Of a stretch of 5,158 nt of DNA, positions 1 through 4,125 are shown one piece after another. Within the stretch, counting starts at the first letter, position 1. Every line of letters begins with the position of its first letter. The stretch comes from Magnetococcales bacterium (GTDB taxonomy: Bacteria > Pseudomonadota > Magnetococcia > Magnetococcales > Magnetaquicoccaceae), in the NCBI GenBank assembly GCA_015229095.1, contig JADGCE010000160.1, positions 1-5,158 of the forward strand. The letters run 5' to 3'. The translations under genes and the position numbers were made by a program. The notes beneath the pieces were generated by a model that was given only the letters and a program-made list of their open reading frames with translations, ran no database searches and was not told the DNA's origin.

Positions 1-4
1 CCCA

Positions 5-25
5 CCAGAGGGCTTTGCCCTCTGG
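5..25. repeat. Perfect inverted repeat, 9-bp arms, 3-nt loop
   Basis: CCAGAGGGC at 5-13 is the exact reverse complement of GCCCTCTGG at 17-25, with TTT between. It is a strong GC-rich hairpin in either transcript. It sits only 7 bp from a second, longer palindrome, and the pair resembles the dispersed REP-like spacer repeats common between genes of many proteobacteria. No T-tract follows on either strand, so it is not a canonical intrinsic terminator. It could still stop or protect the transcript of the minus-strand isomerase gene, whose 3' end lies about 100 bp away. Confidence 0.75.
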
Positions 26-32
26 ACACCCA

Positions 33-55
33 CTGGGGGCCGTGACGGCCCCCAG
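33..55. repeat. Perfect inverted repeat, 11-bp arms around one base
   Basis: CTGGGGGCCGT at 33-43 is the exact reverse complement of ACGGCCCCCAG at 45-55. Folded as RNA it would give about 9 bp of almost pure G-C stem with a GTGAC-type loop. Together with the palindrome at 5-25 and the linker GACACCCA it forms a compact two-hairpin module, which suggests a mobile or dispersed intergenic repeat unit rather than two chance stems. A small third stem (GCAAA 62-66 with TTTGC 71-75) follows. Whether the module recurs in the genome cannot be seen here. Confidence 0.75.
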
Positions 56-99
56 GCCCCGGCAAACATTTTTGCACGTCAACGCACCCCAAACCCATG

Positions 100-116
100 A
101 GGGGAAAAGCCCCCCT
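100..116 (-). terminator. Weak hairpin just after the isomerase stop codon
   Basis: AGGGG at 100-104 can pair with CCCCT at 112-116 around a 7-nt loop, only 6 bp beyond the minus-strand stop codon at 123-125. On the minus strand the loop carries a TTTT run, but no T-tract follows the stem, so it is not a textbook rho-independent terminator. The position suits a 3'-end stem, possibly helped by the larger palindromes further downstream at 33-55 and 5-25. It is offered as a candidate only. Confidence 0.25.
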
Positions 117-122
117 TCGATC

Positions 123-743
123 TCAGGCAGCGTTCTGCTCTTCCCGCACGGCCAGCATCAGGAAGGCCCCCACCAGATGATCCAGGATCATGTGGATATC
201 TTCGACGGGACCATACTCCCCTGGGTTGGAAGGCACATGAAGGCTGAGATGCACCGACTCCCGTAATTTGCCGCCGCCAAAACCGGTCAATCCCACCGTA
301 AACCCTCCATGCGCCTTGGCATAGTCGACGGCGTGCAACACGTTGGGAGAGTTTCCGGAAGCGGAAATGGCCACCACCACATCCTCGGCATCCATCTGGT
401 TTTCCAGTTGGCGCACAAAAACCTGATCGTACCCAAAATCATTGCCAATGGCGGTGATCAAGGCTAGGTTGTCACACAGGCTCAAGGCCCGGAAAGGCTT
501 GGTACGACTGCGAGAACCGATGGCGATATCATTGGCGAAATGGCTGGCCGTGGCGGCGCTGCCACCGTTGCCGATAAAAAAAATCCGGGACTGCCGCTGC
601 CGGGCCTGCAAGAGGGTATCGATAAAGGCACCGATCTGCGCGCAGTCCATGCGGCCCAACAGCGCATTCAGATAGCCGAAATAGCCTTCAGCAAAGGCAC
701 GGGGAGTGGATGCCTGCTGAAAAATTTGTTCCACTGCGTTCAT
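123..743 (-). CDS. gmhA: SIS-domain phosphosugar isomerase, GmhA-like (sedoheptulose 7-phosphate isomerase)
   Basis: This 206-aa soluble protein is close to the usual GmhA length of about 190-200 aa. GmhA converts D-sedoheptulose 7-phosphate to D-glycero-D-manno-heptose 7-phosphate in the cytoplasm, the first committed step of nucleotide-activated heptose synthesis. Visible SIS motifs are GNGGSA (58-63), the following helix ASHFANDI (66-73), GNDFG (100-104), SASGNS (127-132, phosphate-binding) and EDIHMILDH (181-189). His184 aligns with the catalytic His180 of E. coli GmhA; the position of its Glu65 appears to be Asp72. I chose the ATG at 743 over the upstream in-frame ATGs at 815 and 773 because GGAG (minus strand, 753-750) lies 6 nt ahead and the family begins here. 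The extra N-terminal residues are not family-like. The gene diverges from the glycosyltransferase and shares a pathway with the phosphatase/nucleotidyltransferase fusion at 2689-3930. Another SIS sugar-phosphate isomerase is possible but less likely. Confidence 0.85.
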   Translation of the reverse strand: MNAVEQIFQQASTPRAFAEGYFGYLNALLGRMDCAQIGAFIDTLLQARQRQSRIFFIGNGGSAATASHFANDIAIGSRSRTKPFRALSLCDNLALITAIGNDFGYDQVFVRQLENQMDAEDVVVAISASGNSPNVLHAVDYAKAHGGFTVGLTGFGGGKLRESVHLSLHVPSNPGEYGPVEDIHMILDHLVGAFLMLAVREEQNAA

Positions 744-971
744 TGTCCGCTCCGGTATGGTTGACCTGCCCATTGATTGTACGGAAAACCGTGCCCGGTA
801 AAACAGCACAGTCACCCAATCCTACGCAATGATTAGGGTAACTGTTCATCTGCCGCCTCGCAAGGAATATTTTGGCCAGAGGGTGAATCGGCACCCCTCC
901 CGCTCCACCCCAAAAAAGCGATCCATGCCGGCAGGGATTCCCCTTGCGTGCGGATTTTTTCTGTTTTTATA

Positions 972-999
972 TTGACTTTTTCAAACAACAGGATATGAT
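972..999 (+). promoter_or_regulatory. Candidate sigma70 promoter P1 for the glycosyltransferase
   Basis: TTGACT at 972-977 matches the -35 consensus at five of six positions. TATGAT at 994-999 matches the -10 consensus at five of six. The spacer is 16 bp, inside the accepted 16-18 range. The elements lie in an AT-rich stretch preceded by T-runs. A start near 1006 would give a leader of about 114 nt before the ATG at 1120, and that leader would contain the CRP-like palindrome. This is a consensus match only; no transcript has been seen. Confidence 0.55.
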
Positions 1000-1044
1000 C
1001 TCTCCGGTTTGCTCTGTGCAGTCACGACGGACAGAGTGTGATGG

Positions 1045-1060
1045 TGTGAACATTTTCACA
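1045..1060. promoter_or_regulatory. CRP-type operator, TGTGA-N6-TCACA
   Basis: TGTGAACATTTTCACA has both canonical CRP half-sites intact (TGTGA 1045-1049, TCACA 1056-1060) with the standard 6-bp spacing, and is symmetric over 6-bp arms. It does not match the FNR box (TTGAT-N4-ATCAA). Its centre, 1052.5, is 41.5 bp upstream of the start expected from the TATAAT at 1082-1087 (about 1094), which is the class II activator position. Relative to P1 it falls inside the transcribed leader, where a bound protein would be expected to block rather than activate. Any CRP/FNR-superfamily regulator of this organism could be the ligand. Confidence 0.5.
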
Positions 1061-1081
1061 AACAACACTTTAAATAATCTT

Positions 1082-1087
1082 TATAAT
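1082..1087 (+). promoter_or_regulatory. Consensus -10 box of candidate activator-dependent promoter P2
   Basis: TATAAT is a perfect -10 hexamer in a run of A and T (1069-1099). No acceptable -35 element occurs 16-18 bp upstream, as is usual for promoters that rely on an activator bound near -41.5, and the CRP-like site sits exactly there. The expected start near 1094 would leave a 26-nt leader carrying the ribosome binding site. The region is AT-rich enough that neighbouring hexamers such as AATAAT could also serve, so the exact box is uncertain. Confidence 0.45.
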
Positions 1088-1107
1088 AATAAATATATCA
1101 CTCCCCC

Positions 1108-1112
1108 AGGAG
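1108..1112 (+). promoter_or_regulatory. Ribosome binding site of the glycosyltransferase gene
   Basis: AGGAG lies 7 nt before the ATG at 1120. It is the best Shine-Dalgarno match in the neighbourhood and fixes the start of the 516-aa protein. Confidence 0.8.
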
Positions 1113-1119
1113 CACCCCC

Positions 1120-2670
1120 ATGGATACAACCCCCCGCTTGTTTGAAATTATTGAGCGTCTGGATGCCAGCGACGATGTGGACGCCTTTATGCGATTCGTA
1201 CAGGACAGCACCCACGACGCCGACGGATTGGTCTTTGCCGTCTACCACATGCTGGGCAAAATCCGGTTTCGTGCGGCCTATCTGCTCGCCACCGTTCTTG
1301 TCGAAAGAGGTCTGCAAAATCCCTTCCTTTCCATTGCGCTCTCTCTGGGTGGTCTGATTGCCCAGCACCCGGCGCACATGGCCTATGGGTTGGAACATTT
1401 GACCAGACAGGCCGAAGTGTTGCTGACCGAGCAACCCGCTGTCTATGAGCACGTTCTCACAACCGTCATCGACCCCGCCATGCGCCACTTGCTGGCCACC
1501 GCCCTGGCCAATGAAAACCGTGCGCAGATTTTGCAACTCCTGGAGGTGTTGAAAGCCTTTTCCCCCCGTTTTCGCACCCTCTTCGACTGGAACGCCCCCA
1601 TCCCCGAGTTTTCCTGGGAGGGGGCACGACGTCAGGGTCAGGAACAGCGCGCTCAACTGCTCCACTACCCCTTGCCGCCGCCGGGGAAAATCCAGATGCG
1701 GCGTGTCCTGGTTGTGCTGCGGGAGTTTATCTTTCCGGATAAATCCTGGTCACGTCCTTATGACTATGGTCCGCGCATTGTGGCAGCCATGAACGCCTAT
1801 GGCTGGCACACCACCTTCTATCCCCTCAAGGGGGTGGATCTGGTCGCCGAGGCCCAGGAAATTGTGGAGGCCTGTCGTCAGCAGGATGTGGAATTGCTGG
1901 TTTTGGATGATGATATCATGATGAAGGTGACGCCCTTGCGCAGCCATCTGATTGCGCAATTGCGGCAGGCGTTGCCATCGTTGAAAATTGTCAGCATATT
2001 GATGGATGCATGGGAACCCGATGCCAACAGCCTGCGGGAGAGCATCGCCCTGGTCGACCGTGTCTGGACGGTGGATGCCCCCTCCCGGCCTGTTTGGCGG
2101 GATCCGGCCATCGCACCCAAAATGTTGCATCTGCCCGTGCCAGCCCTGGCGGAAAATTATTTTGCACCCAGCCAACCTCTGACCAAGGAACCACGCTTTT
2201 TCGGCAGCATATCGGGCTTCAACTGGCATCGGGCCTTCTGGATGGTCGCCTTCGAGCATGCCCGGCTGCCGGTCAAATCCCAGGTCGCCACCCATCAAAC
2301 CGACCATTTGCCCGCGCTGGAAAGTTATACCCACTACATGCGCGGCCTCGCCGAAGCGACCTGTTGCATCAACCTGACCATGCGCGCCAATCAACACTGC
2401 ATCGTCACCGGTCGCAGTTTTGAAACCCCCCACAGCGGTGCGCTCCTGCTGCAAGAGCGTTCACAGGACATGTACCACTTTTTTGTTCCGGGGGAGCATT
2501 ATCTGGAATTTTCCACGTTACCGGAACTGGCCGCCCTCATCCGGTTTGTCCAGGAACATCCGGCAGAGGCCGAAGTGGTTCGTCAGCAGGGCCACGCTTT
2601 CGTCAAAGAACGGTACAGCGATGAAAAGCTGATCGGCTATCTGGACAAGGCACTCTTTTTCCCGGACTGA
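1120..2670 (+). CDS. GT-B glycosyltransferase, CgeB/Glyco_trans_1_2-like, with N-terminal helical region
   Basis: This 516-aa protein has no signal peptide or membrane segment, so it is probably cytoplasmic or membrane-peripheral. Residues 1-180 look mostly helical and match no family I recognise. Residues 191-340 look like the first Rossmann half of a GT-B fold: RRVLVVLREFIF (194-205), a predicted strand VELLVLDDD (257-265), and KIVSILMDAWEPD (289-301). Residues 357-510 carry the C-terminal half, with GRSFETPHSGALLLQE (431-446). There the R-x-F-E-x-x-x-x-G-A-L-L-L pattern and Glu435 fit the nucleotide-sugar site seen in CgeB-like enzymes. FVPGEHYLEF (455-464) and a closing helix with HAFVKERYS (492-500) follow, as in that family. 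Donor and acceptor cannot be read from the sequence. The heptose genes on both sides make a heptosyl or deoxyhexosyl transfer into a surface glycan plausible. The start is set by AGGAG 7 nt upstream. The next gene begins 18 bp after the stop, so they are probably co-transcribed. Confidence 0.75.
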   Translation: MDTTPRLFEIIERLDASDDVDAFMRFVQDSTHDADGLVFAVYHMLGKIRFRAAYLLATVLVERGLQNPFLSIALSLGGLIAQHPAHMAYGLEHLTRQAEVLLTEQPAVYEHVLTTVIDPAMRHLLATALANENRAQILQLLEVLKAFSPRFRTLFDWNAPIPEFSWEGARRQGQEQRAQLLHYPLPPPGKIQMRRVLVVLREFIFPDKSWSRPYDYGPRIVAAMNAYGWHTTFYPLKGVDLVAEAQEIVEACRQQDVELLVLDDDIMMKVTPLRSHLIAQLRQALPSLKIVSILMDAWEPDANSLRESIALVDRVWTVDAPSRPVWRDPAIAPKMLHLPVPALAENYFAPSQPLTKEPRFFGSISGFNWHRAFWMVAFEHARLPVKSQVATHQTDHLPALESYTHYMRGLAEATCCINLTMRANQHCIVTGRSFETPHSGALLLQERSQDMYHFFVPGEHYLEFSTLPELAALIRFVQEHPAEAEVVRQQGHAFVKERYSDEKLIGYLDKALFFPD

Positions 2671-2680
2671 GGGCGGCACA

Positions 2681-2701
2681 ATGGTCGCATGTTTCCCATG
2701 A
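2681..2701 (+). other. Possible six-codon coupling ORF ahead of the fusion gene
   Basis: An ATG at 2681 opens a six-codon frame (MVACFP) that ends at TGA 2699-2701. It is preceded by GAGGG at 2669-2673, 7 nt upstream, a better ribosome binding site than either in-frame start of the next gene has. Its stop overlaps the ATG at 2698 as ATGA, the usual arrangement for translational re-initiation. That ATG is codon 4 of the downstream frame. This may be coincidence: the SD overlaps the previous stop codon, and the peptide itself need not matter. Confidence 0.25.
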
Positions 2702-3930
2702 TCAAGCAGGCTGTCATCCTGGTGGGTGGTCGGGGAACCCGGTTGGGTTCGTTGACCAGCCAGATGCCCAAACCGTTGTTGCCGGTCGCGGACCGGCCCT
2801 TTCTGGACTATCTGCTCTGGAATCTCTCCCGGCACGGCGTGGCGGAGATTGTGCTCTCCTGTGGTCATCTGGGCGAACAGATCGCGGCGTATTGCAACGC
2901 CAAACCATCGGGCAAGGGAAGTCTGCGCTGCTGCATCGAACCCACCCCGTTGGGCACGGGTGGGGCGTTGCGCTTCCTGGCCGCCGAACTGCACGATCAT
3001 TTTCTGCTGCTGAATGGTGATTCCATCTTCGATATCAATTATCTGGATCTGATCCTCCCCTCTGAGCCGCCGTCACAGACGGCCGTTCTGGGGCTGCGCC
3101 ACGTGGACAACGCGGCGCGGTATGGGCGCGTGGAAACCGATGGCATGACCATTACACGTTTTCTGGAAAAAGATCCCATCCCCCATCCCGGATGGATCAA
3201 TGCCGGAGTGTGCTGGATGGATCGTCGCCTTCTGGAGCGGTTGCCGGCCGGGGTTTCGTCGTTGGAACAGGATCTTTTCCCCCGCCTGGCGGCGGAAGGT
3301 CGGCTGCTGGGTAAAGCGTATGCGGGCTATTTTATCGACATCGGCGTTCCAGAGGATTATCAGCGCGCCCAACAAGAACTGCCCTCCTGGCAGCACCGCC
3401 CTGCCCTCTTTTTTGACCGGGATGGCGTGCTCAACCGGGATCATGGCTACGTGTGCAGCCCGGATCGTTTTGAATGGGTGGCCGGGGCCCCGGAGGCCAT
3501 CCGTTGGTGCAATGAGCACGGCTATCTCGTCATCGTCGTCACCAACCAGTCCGGTATCGCCAGAGGGTATTATGATGAGGCACAGTTTCATGCCCTGACC
3601 GCCTGGATGCAAACCGAATTGGCTCAACAGGGGGCTCATATCGACGCCGTCTACCATTGCCCGCACCACCCCAGCGCAGGCACGGGGGTGTGGCGCACGG
3701 CGTGTCACTGCCGCAAGCCCAATCCCGGTCTGTTGGAACAGGCCGGCTCGGAATGGTCCATCGATTGGTCCGCCAGCCTGTTGATCGGCGACAATCTGAC
3801 CGATCTGGAGGCCGCAGAGCGGGCAGGGATTGTGGGACATCTGTTTACCGGTGGCCGCCTGGATCTCTTTCTCCAGGAAAAGGTCAAAACCTTGGAGGCT
3901 CTGCCCCCGCATCCCCACCAGGGGGCATAA
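2689..3930 (+). CDS. gmhB: Fused HddC-like nucleotidyltransferase and GmhB-like heptose bisphosphate phosphatase
   Basis: This 413-aa cytoplasmic protein has two complete enzyme domains. Residues 5-228 form a sugar-1-phosphate nucleotidyltransferase: GGRGTRL (13-19), PKPLLPV (27-33), LGTGGAL (88-94), NGD (109-111, metal Asp111) and FIDIGVPEDY (215-224, Asp217). They resemble HddC, which makes GDP-heptose. Residues 238-395 form a HAD-IIIA phosphatase: DRDG (Asp243 nucleophile, Asp245 acid/base), VTNQSG (284-289), CRKP (341-344) and GDNLTD (367-372). The GmhB zinc site is intact: Cys324, His326, Cys339, Cys341. GmhB removes the 7-phosphate of heptose 1,7-bisphosphate, so the two halves would catalyse consecutive steps, though in reverse domain order. 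The ATG at 2689 has no good SD. ATG 2698, giving MIKQAVIL, is an equally likely start and more family-like. Use of GTP rather than another NTP is inferred. The 7-phosphate kinase needed between the isomerase and this protein is not in the window. Confidence 0.85.
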   Translation: MFPMIKQAVILVGGRGTRLGSLTSQMPKPLLPVADRPFLDYLLWNLSRHGVAEIVLSCGHLGEQIAAYCNAKPSGKGSLRCCIEPTPLGTGGALRFLAAELHDHFLLLNGDSIFDINYLDLILPSEPPSQTAVLGLRHVDNAARYGRVETDGMTITRFLEKDPIPHPGWINAGVCWMDRRLLERLPAGVSSLEQDLFPRLAAEGRLLGKAYAGYFIDIGVPEDYQRAQQELPSWQHRPALFFDRDGVLNRDHGYVCSPDRFEWVAGAPEAIRWCNEHGYLVIVVTNQSGIARGYYDEAQFHALTAWMQTELAQQGAHIDAVYHCPHHPSAGTGVWRTACHCRKPNPGLLEQAGSEWSIDWSASLLIGDNLTDLEAAERAGIVGHLFTGGRLDLFLQEKVKTLEALPPHPHQGA

Positions 3931-3941
3931 TTTCCCCTGGC

Positions 3942-3969
3942 CCCCCTGATCGTTTCGGAAAACAGGGGG
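3942..3969 (+). repeat. Inverted repeat after the fusion gene, 7-bp arms
   Basis: CCCCCTG at 3942-3948 is the exact reverse complement of CAGGGGG at 3963-3969. The 14-nt loop can fold further through a short TTT/AAA pairing. It starts 12 bp past the stop codon, a typical place for a 3'-end stem. No T-tract follows (the next bases are AATGGC), so a rho-independent terminator is not supported. An mRNA-stabilising or attenuating stem is an alternative. Confidence 0.4.
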
Positions 3970-4001
3970 AATGGCACGCACGAAATTGCACGGTTTTTGT
4001 G

Positions 4002-4030
4002 TTGCCCTTTCAGGCAAATGGCATTACACT
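4002..4030 (+). promoter_or_regulatory. Weak candidate sigma70 promoter for gmd
   Basis: TTGCCC at 4002-4007 and TACACT at 4025-4030 are separated by 17 bp. Each matches the consensus at four of six positions. A start near 4037 would give a leader of about 90 nt. The match is modest and the region downstream is GC-rich. It is listed because the 195-bp gap makes an internal promoter reasonable. Confidence 0.25.
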
Positions 4031-4115
4031 CCGGCGGCATAGGTCGTGAGATCTGGCCGGGCACGCTCTGTGGCGGGGCATTGGCCTGGGAATCTCTACA
4101 GGAAACAATCGTATG

Positions 4116-4120
4116 GGAGG
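4116..4120 (+). promoter_or_regulatory. Ribosome binding site that selects the GTG start of gmd
   Basis: GGAGG lies 5 nt before the GTG at 4126. An ATG at 4124 overlaps this GTG but is in another frame, so a start search limited to ATG would miss the true beginning of gmd. Confidence 0.75.
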
Positions 4121-4125
4121 GTAAT

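Larger units (their letters stand above)
744..1119. other. Divergent intergenic regulatory region
   Basis: This 376-bp gap separates the minus-strand isomerase from the plus-strand glycosyltransferase and contains no credible gene. The left half has coding-like GC content; the right half (about 950-1100) is clearly AT-rich. It holds a sigma70-like promoter (972-999), a CRP-type palindrome (1045-1060) and a TATAAT box (1082-1087), all reading right. There is also an imperfect stem (GGGTG 881-885 with CACCC 892-896) and a weak leader stem (CTCTGT 1012-1017 with ACAGAG 1031-1036). For the leftward gene, the only promoter hint is TACAAT on the minus strand (781-776), which has no acceptable -35 element. 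Confidence 0.7.
3931..4125 (+). other. 195-bp gap between fusion gene and gmd
   Basis: No gene is visible here. The gap holds a 7-bp perfect stem (3942-3948 with 3963-3969), a 5-bp stem (TTGCC 4002-4006 with GGCAA 4013-4017), a weak sigma70-like hexamer pair (4002-4030) and the gmd ribosome binding site. The gap is much longer than the 18-bp one before it, so gmd may begin its own transcription unit, although all three plus-strand genes point the same way. Confidence 0.55.

Noticed and set aside
776..781. TACAAT on the minus strand as -10 box for the isomerase gene
   Set aside because: No hexamer 16-18 bp upstream resembles a -35 element. It is too weak to list as a promoter.
744..815. Longer isomerase start at 815 adding 24 residues
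   Set aside because: The extra residues are not family-like, and GGAG sits correctly in front of the ATG at 743. The upstream segment fits untranslated leader better.
881..896. GGGTG/CACCC stem as a terminator or operator
   Set aside because: The stem is only 5 bp and has no T-tract on either strand or match to a known operator.
1750..2454. Long open frame on the minus strand opposite the glycosyltransferase
   Set aside because: No recognisable motif or domain, and it lies wholly inside the glycosyltransferase coding region.
3972..3990. Sigma54-like promoter: TGGCACG (3972-3978) and TTGCA (3986-3990)
   Set aside because: Both half-motifs match, but 13 nt separate the invariant GG and GC instead of 10. 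Sigma54 tolerates little change in spacing, so this is most likely chance.
3073..4017. Long open frame on the minus strand opposite the fusion gene
   Set aside because: The plus-strand reading has two complete domains with all catalytic motifs. The antisense frame shows no recognisable domain and is explained by codon bias in GC-rich DNA.
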